Part shown: positions 25,387 to 33,323 of the stretch, piece by piece
Position numbering within the stretch: position 1 is the first letter of the stretch
Layout: each line of letters opens with the position of its first letter
From: Lachnospiraceae bacterium
GTDB lineage: Bacteria; Bacillota; Clostridia; Lachnospirales; Lachnospiraceae
Direction of reading: 5' to 3'
DNA length: 64,000 nt
Assembly (NCBI GenBank): GCA_902363445.1
Contig: CABJAB010000001.1
Location: 124,001 to 188,000 of the forward strand
The notes under the pieces: model-generated
What the model was told of the DNA's origin: nothing
The model's database searches: none
What the model saw: the letters and a program-made list of their open reading frames with translations, nothing else
Position numbers and translations under genes: made by a program

Positions 25387-25425
25387 CAGGGGAGCAGCTG
25401 AGAAAAATTCTCAATTGCTCCCCTG
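25387..25425 (-). terminator. Terminator of the ZIP transporter gene
   Basis: CAGGGGAGCA (25387-25396) pairs with TGCTCCCCTG (25416-25425), with an inner GAGAA/TTCTC stem. Confidence 0.75.
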
Positions 25426-25451
25426 TCCGTTTCTTTTCTTGTTTTAAGCCT

Positions 25452-26231
25452 TCACCCCAGAGCCACGTCCAGAATCATCATGAGTACAAAACCGATTGCA
25501 AATCCCATAGTCCCCAAATTCGAATGTTCTCCCTCCGAGGCCTCCGGAATCAGTTCTTCTACCACTACATAGATCATAGCCCCTGCAGCAAACGCCAGCA
25601 AATAAGGAAGAATCGGCACAAAATACTGAGCCAGCAAGATCATGGCTGCCGCGCCCAGCGGTTCTACAACTCCAGAGAGGCTTCCCATGAGGAACGCACG
25701 CCAACGGCTGACGCCTCCTTCGCTTTTCAACGGCATGGAGATGATGGCTCCTTCCGGGAAGTTCTGAATCGCCATCCCCAAGGCCAGGGCCACAGCGCCG
25801 GTCATGGTGATGCCGCTCTCTCCTGACAAAAGCCCTGCAAATACCACGCCTACAGCCATTCCCTCCGGGATATTGTGAAGTGTCACTGCCAGAATCAGCA
25901 TCGTACTCTTTCTGCAGTTGCTGGCCGGCCCCTCGGGCTTATTGCATTCCAAATGCTGATGCGGTACCCGTTTATCAAGAAGCAGCAGGAACGCCATGCC
26001 GATCAGCATGCCCACAGCCGCCGGTACAAAGGAGAGCTTTCCCATATTATCCGAAAGCTCTATGGCAGGGATCAGCAATGACCACACGGAAGCCGCTACC
26101 ATCACGCCGGAAGCGAATCCCAGCAGAACCTTCTGTATCCCCGGCCGGATCTTATCCTTCAGGAAAAATACACAGGCAGATCCCAGTGTCGTCCCTATGA
26201 ACGGTATCATGATCCCAATCAATATATCCAT
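25452..26231 (-). CDS. ZIP family divalent metal transporter
   Basis: 259 residues, eight predicted helices. The metal pathway signature 'HNIPEG' in helix 4 and 'QNFPEGAIISMPL' in helix 5 is the GufA/ZupT type. These importers bring Zn2+ (or Fe2+/Mn2+) into the cytoplasm. The cytosolic loop contains a His/Cys stretch (HQHLECN). ATG 26231 is used; the ribosome binding site (AAAGGG) is distant. It lies 31 bases behind the GreA-like gene on the same strand. No GTTAG operator precedes it. Confidence 0.9.
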   Translation of the reverse strand: MDILIGIMIPFIGTTLGSACVFFLKDKIRPGIQKVLLGFASGVMVAASVWSLLIPAIELSDNMGKLSFVPAAVGMLIGMAFLLLLDKRVPHQHLECNKPEGPASNCRKSTMLILAVTLHNIPEGMAVGVVFAGLLSGESGITMTGAVALALGMAIQNFPEGAIISMPLKSEGGVSRWRAFLMGSLSGVVEPLGAAAMILLAQYFVPILPYLLAFAAGAMIYVVVEELIPEASEGEHSNLGTMGFAIGFVLMMILDVALG

Positions 26232-26262
26232 ATGTCTATGCCCTTTCTTTTCTGTTCCGTCA

Positions 26263-26766
26263 TCAGAAGCTCCGCAGCTTATCCGTTCCGTCGTCCACCG
26301 TGTTCTCAATGGAGCGGATCACTACGTCATAACCATAGCCGTCATTCACCCTGACATGCACGGTATCTCCGACTCTGCGGCCGAAGATGGCTCTCCCTAT
26401 GGGAGACTCCGTGCTGATGTAATGCTTCAGGGAATTCCCCCGCACAGAAGTGACCAGCTTATAAGTCTCTTCCATGTCATCTTCTTCAAAATAAAGCCTG
26501 ACCGTGTTGTTCAGCCCCACTTCATCGTCCCTTGAATCCTCCGGCACCACTTCTGATGTTTTGAGCATCCTCTCCAGATAACGGATACGGCTCTCATTTT
26601 GATTCTTATCCTTTTTAGCCGCGTGATATTCAAAATTTTCACTCAGGTCTCCGTGGGCCCGCGCTTCCTTCACCGCTTCCAGTGCTTGTTTCCTCACCAC
26701 CAGCTTTCGGTACTCAATCTCTTCCTCGATCCGTTTCACATCTTTGCTCGTCAATTGATTCCGCAT
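26263..26766 (-). CDS. GreA/GreB family transcription elongation factor
   Basis: 167 residues. N-terminal antiparallel coiled coil with the acidic tip ('EARAHGDLSENFEYHAAKKDKNQNESRIRYLERML') and C-terminal FKBP-like domain ('STESPIGRAIFGRRVGDTVHV'). The Asp-Leu-Ser-Glu-Asn tip residues that stimulate transcript cleavage by RNA polymerase are present. It reads as a GreA-type paralogue rather than the housekeeping copy because it stands between an FMN oxidase gene (21 bases upstream) and a ZIP gene. Probably one operon of three genes. Confidence 0.88.
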   Translation of the reverse strand: MRNQLTSKDVKRIEEEIEYRKLVVRKQALEAVKEARAHGDLSENFEYHAAKKDKNQNESRIRYLERMLKTSEVVPEDSRDDEVGLNNTVRLYFEEDDMEETYKLVTSVRGNSLKHYISTESPIGRAIFGRRVGDTVHVRVNDGYGYDVVIRSIENTVDDGTDKLRSF

Positions 26767-26787
26767 TTTCTGACCATCCTTTTCCGC

Positions 26788-27816
26788 CTATCTCCTCGGA
26801 TCCCATATCATGTCCCTGGTGATATCCTCCAAGGAAGAAGCGCCGCACATGGACATGGTGTCCGCCAACTCTGAACCGATTTTTTCCACATAAGCCGCCA
26901 CACCTTCCGCACCGCCGCCATAGACTGCCGTCACAAACGGTCTTGCGATGATGACCGCGTCGGCTCCCAGGGCCAAAGCCTTGAACACGTCTGTTCCGGA
27001 ACGGATTCCCCCATCCACAAAGATCTTCATGGAGCCGTCCACAGCCCTGACGATCTCTTCCAAAACCTCCGCCGTGGAAGGACACTGGTCCAGCACACGT
27101 CCTCCGTGATTGGAAACTACGATGCCTGCCGCACCGGCTTCTTTCGCCTTAAGAGCTCCTTTTACAGTCATGATGCCTTTTACGATAAAAGGCACTCCCT
27201 TACAGAAGCCCACGATATTCTTAAGCTCTTCTACGGATTTCCTTCCAGCAGGAGGAGTCATGTTTTTCAGAAAGGGAAGTCCCGCCGCATCCACATCCAT
27301 AGCCACGGCGAAGGCCCCGGAAGCCGTCACCGCATCCATTTTTTCCAATACTGTTTTCAGGTTCCAGGGCTTCACTGTGGGGACGCCCGCGCCTCCCGCC
27401 CGGCTTATGGCCGCAGTGGCTCCCCGCATCACAGCCGGATTCGTTCCGTCACCGGTAAATGCGGCGATTCCCGCAGCTGCACAGGCCGATACCAAAACCT
27501 CGTTATAGCTTTCATCATTGTATGCTTCTCCGTAGTGAAGATTCACGGCGCCGACGGGTCCGGCAAAAAATGGAAACCGAAAATGTTTCCCAAAAAGCTC
27601 CAACCCGGTGTCCACCGGATCATTGGGGCAGAGCGTGTCCATGTTCACACGGATTTCCTGCCATTTATCATAATTCCGGATTGCCGTATCCCCGGCGCCC
27701 TTTGCTCCAGGACCGGGCATTTGGTTCCTGCACGCCCTTCCGTTGCATACGGGACATGCCCTACAATATTTGCCAATACTGGTACGCGCATTTTCCAACA
27801 TTTTCTGATATGTCAT
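26788..27816 (-). CDS. FMN-dependent alpha-hydroxy acid dehydrogenase/oxidase family protein
   Basis: 342 residues. TIM-barrel flavoprotein with the signature 'VSNHGGRVLDQ' (catalytic His/Arg) and 'IFVDGGIRSGTDVFKALALGADAVIIARP'. Relatives oxidise lactate, glycolate or isopentenyl diphosphate isomerase-type substrates. The N-terminus has an unusual cysteine cluster ('CRACPVCNGRACRN'), seen in anaerobe versions and possibly metal- or FeS-binding. Substrate not assignable by eye. First gene of the unit with the GreA-like and ZIP genes. Confidence 0.85.
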   Translation of the reverse strand: MTYQKMLENARTSIGKYCRACPVCNGRACRNQMPGPGAKGAGDTAIRNYDKWQEIRVNMDTLCPNDPVDTGLELFGKHFRFPFFAGPVGAVNLHYGEAYNDESYNEVLVSACAAAGIAAFTGDGTNPAVMRGATAAISRAGGAGVPTVKPWNLKTVLEKMDAVTASGAFAVAMDVDAAGLPFLKNMTPPAGRKSVEELKNIVGFCKGVPFIVKGIMTVKGALKAKEAGAAGIVVSNHGGRVLDQCPSTAEVLEEIVRAVDGSMKIFVDGGIRSGTDVFKALALGADAVIIARPFVTAVYGGGAEGVAAYVEKIGSELADTMSMCGASSLEDITRDMIWDPRR

Positions 27817-27895
27817 AATCTCCTCCTGAATTCACCTGGAATTCTCCACCACGATTTTTCTCTATTGTATCTCTTTTTCTCTGTCCAGTCAAAAC

Positions 27896-27920
27896 AAAAA
27901 CCGGCTTTTCAAAAGCCGGT
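27896..27920 (-). terminator. Terminator of the flavin reductase-rubredoxin gene
   Basis: ACCGGCTTTTCAAAAGCCGGT, a perfect palindrome; followed on the minus strand by TTTTTG. Confidence 0.8.
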
Positions 27921-27969
27921 CCGTTTAAAGACTATCATCCGCCTGATATACGGCAGGATGCTCTTTCCA

Positions 27970-28575
27970 TCACTCAATTTTTACAAAATCCGCGGCCCCG
28001 TGCTTGCAGACCGGACAGACAAAATCCTCCGGGAGCGGCTCCCCTTCATAGATGTATCCGCAGATCCGGCACCGGTAACCGGTCTTCTTTGTCTTTTCCG
28101 GCTTGGGTTTTATATTGCTCTGATAGAAACCGTAGGTCAGAGAAGGCACTTCGCTGAACACCTCCGCCCCGGTCACATCCGCAAGGAACATGGTGTGGGT
28201 GCCCAGATCGATGGAATCCATCACTTTGGCCGATATGTAAGCATTGGTATATTTCGCGACGGCATACAATCCATTCTCTGTGCGCATGGCCCCTTCCCAC
28301 TCTTCCAGCTTCTCCACATCCCGTCCGCTCTGAAAGCCAAAATGCTTGATCACAGAGAAAGGGACCTCTTCTGTCAGCGAAGACACATTAAAGAGTCCCG
28401 TCTCCATTATCATATCATGGGTCTTATTCTGCTTATTGACCGTGATGGAGACGCGGTTCGGAGATGTAGTGACCTGGATCGCCGTATTGATGATACATCC
28501 ATTGTCCTTCTCTCCCTCTCTCGCCGTCAGAACATAAAGGCCGTAGCTGATCTTATACATTGCTTTATGATTCAT
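27970..28575 (-). CDS. Flavin reductase-like domain fused to rubredoxin
   Basis: 201 residues. Residues 1-150 are an FMN-binding flavin-reductase split-barrel ('NGCIINTAIQVTTSPNRVSITVNKQNKT', 'GLFNVSSL'). Residues ~163-198 are a complete rubredoxin (YRCRICGYIYEG ... FVCPVCKHG) with four iron-ligand cysteines. Such proteins (high-molecular-weight rubredoxin/NADH:rubredoxin type) pass electrons in oxygen and peroxide defence of anaerobes, usually to flavodiiron proteins or rubrerythrin; none is adjacent. ATG 28575 with GGGGG 6 bases upstream. Confidence 0.9.
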   Translation of the reverse strand: MNHKAMYKISYGLYVLTAREGEKDNGCIINTAIQVTTSPNRVSITVNKQNKTHDMIMETGLFNVSSLTEEVPFSVIKHFGFQSGRDVEKLEEWEGAMRTENGLYAVAKYTNAYISAKVMDSIDLGTHTMFLADVTGAEVFSEVPSLTYGFYQSNIKPKPEKTKKTGYRCRICGYIYEGEPLPEDFVCPVCKHGAADFVKIE

Positions 28576-28660
28576 GAAAAACCCCCATTTCCGGAATCCT
28601 TCACTTCCAGAAGAATCCATTTTCTTCTACCATACCGCACGGCTCGACTTTTGTCAATTT

Positions 28661-29158
28661 ATGCCCAAGGGCATCACTTTTAATATAGTACTGAATACTT
28701 TTCGAAATCTTTCTTAGTAAGCTCCGAATAAGTTCCAGTTAAACACCGGCAGAAGTTCCGGACCGTCTCGATTTCGGACGACTTCCATTCCTTTGATTTC
28801 ATAAAAGTATCAGGTAGCCATACGGCCCGCGTGCCTCATGGCAGCGGGCTGCGGTAAGCCGCCCCAATGACTTTCAAGGCAAGTGAGAGCTTATTTCGGT
28901 GCGGAAGAAAGAATAGGAGGAACAATCCGATTTCATCGTAAGGCGAGCGCCGCAAAGCCGTTAGCAGGATCTTCCCGGCCGCAGGGAGGTAAAAACCGAA
29001 TCTCATGCAGGTTTTTATTGGAATCTGACATGGAAAAATATCGATTTATCCATGTCAGTTGGAAAGGACCGACTGGAGGCCGTAAAGATGCTGGTTATGG
29101 CTGCCAGCGAACCGCCTGGATGGAAGCGGATTTCCTCCTGCCTCATCTGGTTATAAAG
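28661..29158 (+). repeat. Interspersed structured repeat, most complete copy (R2)
   Basis: Starts with a small palindrome TATGCCCAAGGGCATC (28661-28676), then the 5' part (28686-28772) and the main part (28771-29158). The 10-bp stem CTGACATGGA/TCCATGTCAG is at 29025-29058. On the minus strand a short frame MEVVRNRDGPELLP... starts at the junction of the two parts. The whole gap between the flavin reductase and SDR genes is made of this repeat and its module. Confidence 0.85.
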
Positions 29159-29183
29159 AAACGTTTTTGAAAAAATATTCAAA

Positions 29184-29248
29184 GGTATGCCCAAGGGCAT
29201 CCCTTAGTTCATGCCCTCCGGGCAGGCGCACTTCGTGCGTCGAGGTAT
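29184..29248 (+). repeat. Triple-hairpin intergenic module
   Basis: Second copy of the 65-bp module, same orientation as 24886-24950. It ends 20 bases before the stop codon of the SDR gene. Confidence 0.8.
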
Positions 29249-29268
29249 TAATTTTCTGCCCGAAAGGC

Positions 29269-30012
29269 TCAGCTCATTGCAGCTCCGTCCACGGACAGGA
29301 TTTCTCCCGACACATATGCCGCCATATCGCTGGCCAGGAACAAAAATGCGTTCGCCACGTCCTCCGGCTCTCCAATCTTTTTGAGGGGGATGGTCTGGAT
29401 CAGCGGTTTTATCACTGACTCCGGCACAGCGTCCATCATATCGGTCCTGGTCACCCCGGGAGCTACTGCATTCACGCGGATACCGTCTTTGCCAAGCTCT
29501 CTCGCCAGAGATTTCGTAAGACCGTTCACAGCAAATTTAGAAGCCGGATAACCGCAGCCGGACGCCTGTCCATAGAGGCTTACCATGGAGCTGGTATTCA
29601 GGATCACTCCGCTCTTTTGCTCTCTCATATGGACCGCGGCCGCTTTGGAACAATTAAACACCGCTTCCACATTGAGCTCCATGATCTTTTTGAAATCCTT
29701 TTCTTTATAATCATAAATGCTTCCCATGGCGGAAATACCGGCATTGTTGACCAGAATATCGATCTTTCCAAGCCTTTCCTTTATCTGGTTAAAGCATTCC
29801 TCCACCTCAGCGTAATTTCCAAGATCGGGCCACACACCAGACACCTCATAACTGCTGTTTTCTGTTTTGAGTTTTTCCAGTGCCTTGTCCACTGTCTCTT
29901 TTCTGGAACCGCACAGGACTACCGACGCCCCATTATCCAGAAACTTTTTGACGGTCGCATAGCCGATTCCCCTCGTTCCCCCTGTAACAACCGCTACCTT
30001 TCCCTTAAGCAT
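29269..30012 (-). CDS. Short-chain dehydrogenase/reductase (FabG-like)
   Basis: 247 residues. Classical SDR: cofactor motif TGGTRGIG, NNAG (91-94 region), catalytic Ser in 'NTSSMVSLYG', 'YPASK' catalytic Tyr-Lys, C-terminal 'VSGEILSVDGA'. The family contains 3-oxoacyl-ACP reductases and hydroxysteroid dehydrogenases. Several stretches ('GTRGIG-A--K-F-DNGA', 'VAPGVTRTDM') recall BaiA-type bile acid 3alpha-HSDH, but this is a by-eye resemblance. Stand-alone gene with no fatty-acid genes next to it, so a role outside bulk lipid synthesis is plausible. Confidence 0.88.
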   Translation of the reverse strand: MLKGKVAVVTGGTRGIGYATVKKFLDNGASVVLCGSRKETVDKALEKLKTENSSYEVSGVWPDLGNYAEVEECFNQIKERLGKIDILVNNAGISAMGSIYDYKEKDFKKIMELNVEAVFNCSKAAAVHMREQKSGVILNTSSMVSLYGQASGCGYPASKFAVNGLTKSLARELGKDGIRVNAVAPGVTRTDMMDAVPESVIKPLIQTIPLKKIGEPEDVANAFLFLASDMAAYVSGEILSVDGAAMS

Positions 30013-30151
30013 GAATATGCCTCCTTCTCACATATGCGCGATTCGGCGCTTTTGTCTATTTTTTAACGCGTGTAACATATTGATAATACCGAGGATATCC
30101 CGTTTTGTCAATCCTATCCACACATTTTCTGTGCATATTCCGCTGTTTTCT

Positions 30152-30919
30152 TTAAATCTGTTTCTTCCCGAACACAGAGCAGGAGGCGGCCAGGAAAAGA
30201 ACGGTCAAAACCACCGAGATCACGGCGGCCCACGCCAGATCTGCAGTCACGGCGGTCCCCTGAAGCAGGGCCATATTCTGAGAGGCCAGACTCACCGGCA
30301 GATACTTTCCGGCCTTCGGCACTATATTAAGAAGAAACTGAAGGACGACGATTCCTCCTGCAAACAAAAGACTGCCATAGATCGTGCGGAACAGAACTCC
30401 TCCAAACAGAGAGGCGGCGATGAGGAAAATACCGAGCAGCCACAGGCAGAATACGGAAAACAGAAGCGCCGCGCTCCATGACTCTCCTCTCCAGAAATAC
30501 CAGGCATAAAACCATGCAGTCAAAAAACATAGCAGATATGCTCCGGTCCAGGTCGCGGAAGCCGCCGTGAACTTAGCAAGGATCACCGTCTTTCTGGGCA
30601 TCCCTTTTGCCAATATGGGGACTAACGTTCCTTTCCCGTACTCAGACGCCATGCTGCCGCTGAACAAGATCACCAAAATGACCAGCCCGATCTGAGTGAC
30701 ATTTTTAAAAAACTGTGCCCAAGCGTCCAATGCCGACGGTTCAGCAAGAGCAATCTGCATTCCTTCCGGCATGAATTCTTTCATAAGCTCCGGCAAAAAC
30801 TTGGCCGCCAGAGGCGACATGATTCCCAATAGCAGGAAAACGAGCCCCATCACCAGCCATTTGTAAGTCCTGAAAAGTTCCAGGAACTCTTTTTTTGTAA
30901 ATGCTCCATATGCCCTCAT
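30152..30919 (-). CDS. ABC-2 type transporter permease
   Basis: 255 residues, six predicted helices, starting 'AYGAFTKKEFLELFRTYKWLVMGLVFLLLG' as in NatB/YhaP-like permeases. Start codon ATG overlaps the stop of the ATPase gene by 4 bases. Last gene of a four-gene, tightly overlapping operon (XRE regulator, PLDc_N-type membrane protein, ATPase, permease). Exports an unknown substrate; this composition often gives antibiotic or peptide self-protection. Confidence 0.85.
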   Translation of the reverse strand: MRAYGAFTKKEFLELFRTYKWLVMGLVFLLLGIMSPLAAKFLPELMKEFMPEGMQIALAEPSALDAWAQFFKNVTQIGLVILVILFSGSMASEYGKGTLVPILAKGMPRKTVILAKFTAASATWTGAYLLCFLTAWFYAWYFWRGESWSAALLFSVFCLWLLGIFLIAASLFGGVLFRTIYGSLLFAGGIVVLQFLLNIVPKAGKYLPVSLASQNMALLQGTAVTADLAWAAVISVVLTVLFLAASCSVFGKKQI

Positions 30920-31833
30920 AATACCGCCTCCATAAACAGATCCTCCAGCCCCGGCTCCTGTATCTCAAACTTAAGAGGCACCAGCCCATGGCATTCAAGT
31001 GCCTGCAGAATCTCATTCCCTGTTCCGTCCACATCGGCAGTACGGATAACCGCTCCTCTTCCGGATGCTTCCGCATGGATGAATAAATGGCTGAGCTCCG
31101 GCAGCTCCCGGAATCTTTTCCATTCTTCTTTTTTCCGGAATTCCACATAGATGCCGCTGCTCTTTTTTGCCGTCCGGATCTCTTCCATGGTTCCGCAAAG
31201 CGCGAGCTTCCCCTCATGGAGCACGGCGACCCGGTCGCAGATCCGCTCTACATCAGAAAGAATATGAGTGGAAAAGAGCACCGTAGTCTTCTCCGTGACC
31301 TGCTCTAGAATCTCAAGAATTTCTTTTCTTCCCACCGGATCGAGCGCCGACGTGGGCTCATCACAGATTAAAAGCTTCGGACTGTGGAGCAGGGCCTGGG
31401 CTATCCCAAGTCTCTGTTTCATCCCTCTCGAAAATCCTCCGATCTTCTTTCCATTTTTCTTAAGACCCACCATGTCCAAAAGCCGGGTTCCAGACGCTTC
31501 CGTCTCTTCCGGCTCCATTCCCGCCGCGGCTCCGCAGAGCTTCAGATATTCCATGGGCTTCATATAGGAATAGAACTGGGGCACATCCGGCAGATATCCC
31601 ACATAGCGATTTGTACCGGATTTCCCATATACCACCGGCTCACCGAATACCTCGATTCTTCCGGCGTCCGGCTTTAAAAATCCCAGTATCATTTTCATGG
31701 TAGTCGTCTTGCCGGCCCCGTTCTGTCCTAAAAACCCAAAGACTGAATGCTCCGGGATCTCGAGGGACATGTCATTTATTACCATATTATTGCCAAAACT
31801 CTTTTTTAAGCTTTGAATATTCAACGCATTCAT
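30916..31833 (-). CDS. ABC transporter ATP-binding protein
   Basis: 305 residues. Walker A 'GQNGAGKTTTMK', signature 'FSRGMKQRLGIAQ', Walker B 'LLICDEPTSALDP', H-loop 'STHIL'. A C-terminal ~80-residue extension follows, as in NatA/CcmA-type exporters. It overlaps both neighbours by 4 bases (ATGA type), so the stoichiometry with the permease is translationally coupled. Confidence 0.93.
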   Translation of the reverse strand: MNALNIQSLKKSFGNNMVINDMSLEIPEHSVFGFLGQNGAGKTTTMKMILGFLKPDAGRIEVFGEPVVYGKSGTNRYVGYLPDVPQFYSYMKPMEYLKLCGAAAGMEPEETEASGTRLLDMVGLKKNGKKIGGFSRGMKQRLGIAQALLHSPKLLICDEPTSALDPVGRKEILEILEQVTEKTTVLFSTHILSDVERICDRVAVLHEGKLALCGTMEEIRTAKKSSGIYVEFRKKEEWKRFRELPELSHLFIHAEASGRGAVIRTADVDGTGNEILQALECHGLVPLKFEIQEPGLEDLFMEAVL

Positions 31834-32033
31834 TCTTCTTCTCCCTTTCCGAAAAGGAAATATACGACCGGCCCGATTATTTGAATGAAGACCACTGCCA
31901 GAATCCAGATCACCCGATTTCCAAACCGGTAATTCGGATGCCTGGAAATGTGGACCAAGGCCACTGTCATGAGGACCAGTTCAATGATGATGAGCGGCAG
32001 TAATAACGGGAGATTTTCCAGTAACACCTTCAT
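31830..32033 (-). CDS. Small two-helix membrane protein, PLDc_N (phospholipase D N-terminal-like) family
   Basis: 67 residues: helix, 'HISRHPNYRFGNRVIWILAVVFIQIIGPVVYFLFGK'. The R-x-G-x-(R/K)-x-x-W-x-x-x-V-x-x-x-x-x-x-G-x-x-x-Y pattern is that of PLDc_N proteins, which often accompany ABC-2 exporters. Role unknown. Overlaps both neighbours by 4 bases. Confidence 0.82.
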   Translation of the reverse strand: MKVLLENLPLLLPLIIIELVLMTVALVHISRHPNYRFGNRVIWILAVVFIQIIGPVVYFLFGKGEEE

Positions 32034-33145
32034 ATTGTTTTACCTCCTAAATTCTTTTTCATTTCCTCTACAACTTTCCGATACCGGGGCTCGTTTCTCC
32101 ATCGGTCTAGATATGGGTTTTCCGTGACTCCCTTCAGATATGCTTCTTTTATCATGGCCTCGCTGCGCGGGGCCTGTATTCCCAGCTCCAGCTCCTCCTT
32201 CAGCCAGCCGTCGATTTGATTAAAATAGCCGTCGCCATGGAGGATCGGTGAAAATCTGGGGGAATAGCAGCATCTTCCGTATCGTTCCAGCATAGCCAGA
32301 CCTTCTTCCTTATTCTCTGTGACGGCATAATACACAATAGCGGACATGTATAGCTGAATCATGGCGTTCCAGTGCAGGCTCTCCATTTGGAACAGCTCTC
32401 CGAGCTTCACGCTCCTCCGTATCATCTCCTCGATTCTTTCATCCCTGGCAGACGTTCCTGCGATGCTGACGGCGGCGTCTCCCACAAGGTACAAAAGATG
32501 CTGATACATGCAGACCTGGAGAATCTCTTCCGCTTCCCCGACACGGCCCTGTGCCCGGTACGCCTCTGCCAGAAGCTCCGCATCCTGAGAAAAAGGCCGT
32601 ACATGCTCTCCGATGTATTCCGGCACCTTCTCCGGATGTCCGAGCATCAAATGGCACAAAGCTCTCATGGTCAAGGCTGTTTTTCTTTCATCGGCATCGT
32701 CGCTCCCCTTTTCCACCCGTTCAATGATTTCCAGCGCCTTGTGAAGGACGGGCCCCGGTTCTTCTGCGATTCCCGCGTGGTTCAGCAAAAGGGTTATCAT
32801 CTGTAAAAGCAGAGGATAACAGGAATAATATTTTTTTATGATCTCCTCACATTCCTCCAGCACCAGATCAAACGATTCTTTTTCAAACCTCCCGGCCAGC
32901 CGGCGGTAAAGCTCCTTGATATCTTCCCTTGTCATCTGGGGTTCATAGCCGATCAGCTCATCCACGCTGATGTCAAAGAAAGCAGCCAGCCTCGGAAGAA
33001 GCGTGATATCCGGATAACTCTGGTCATTTTCCCATTTGGAGACCGCGGCCTTGGATACACCGATGTACGAGGCAAGCTCTTCCTGCCCGATTCCCTTTCT
33101 GTGACGCTCTTCCACTAACTTCCTGGATATATTTATCTCCCTCAT
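32030..33145 (-). CDS. XRE-family regulator with C-terminal TPR-like region
   Basis: 371 residues. HTH at 1-60 ('IGQEELASYIGVSKAAVSKWENDQSYPDITLLPRLAAFFDISVDELIGY'). The rest is helical repeat sequence resembling TPR domains that bind peptides or protein ligands. First gene of the ABC-2 operon, so it probably controls the exporter. An inverted repeat overlaps the region just upstream of its promoter. ATG 33145 with GAGGTG 6 bases upstream; the longer frame start is not supported. Confidence 0.88.
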   Translation of the reverse strand: MREINISRKLVEERHRKGIGQEELASYIGVSKAAVSKWENDQSYPDITLLPRLAAFFDISVDELIGYEPQMTREDIKELYRRLAGRFEKESFDLVLEECEEIIKKYYSCYPLLLQMITLLLNHAGIAEEPGPVLHKALEIIERVEKGSDDADERKTALTMRALCHLMLGHPEKVPEYIGEHVRPFSQDAELLAEAYRAQGRVGEAEEILQVCMYQHLLYLVGDAAVSIAGTSARDERIEEMIRRSVKLGELFQMESLHWNAMIQLYMSAIVYYAVTENKEEGLAMLERYGRCCYSPRFSPILHGDGYFNQIDGWLKEELELGIQAPRSEAMIKEAYLKGVTENPYLDRWRNEPRYRKVVEEMKKNLGGKTI

Positions 33146-33166
33146 ATTCTTCACCTCTTTATTGAC

Positions 33167-33195
33167 AGTATACAGAAGCCTCCGGTGGAGTACAA
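33167..33195 (-). promoter_or_regulatory. Promoter of the XRE/ABC-2 operon
   Basis: Minus-strand TTGTAC (33190-33195), 17-base spacer, TATACT (33167-33172). Confidence 0.6.
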
Positions 33196-33203
33196 GGGAA
33201 CAT

Positions 33204-33232
33204 AAGTTGATTTTAGTTGAATGAATCAACTT
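33204..33232. promoter_or_regulatory. Inverted repeat, candidate XRE operator
   Basis: AAGTTGATT (33204-33212) and AATCAACTT (33224-33232), 11-base spacer, immediately upstream of the operon's -35 box. Confidence 0.45.
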
Positions 33233-33263
33233 CTGGTTGATATATTAATATGAAATAAAATAC

Positions 33264-33294
33264 TTGACTTTGACGCGGCGTCAGCTGATAGAAT
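33264..33294 (+). promoter_or_regulatory. MerR-type promoter with 19-base spacer and central dyad
   Basis: TTGACT (33264-33269), 19-base spacer, TAGAAT (33289-33294). The spacer holds the perfect dyad TGACGC-G-GCGTCA (33271-33283). Over-long spacers with a dyad are the hallmark of MerR-activated promoters; this one serves the TipA-like gene itself. Confidence 0.7.
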
Positions 33295-33323
33295 TGAGAT
33301 ACAGTCTGAAAGGAGTGATAAAA

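Noticed and set aside
27106..28683. 525-codon plus-strand open frame
   Set aside because: Antisense shadow of the FMN oxidase and flavin reductase-rubredoxin genes, both of which have clear motifs.
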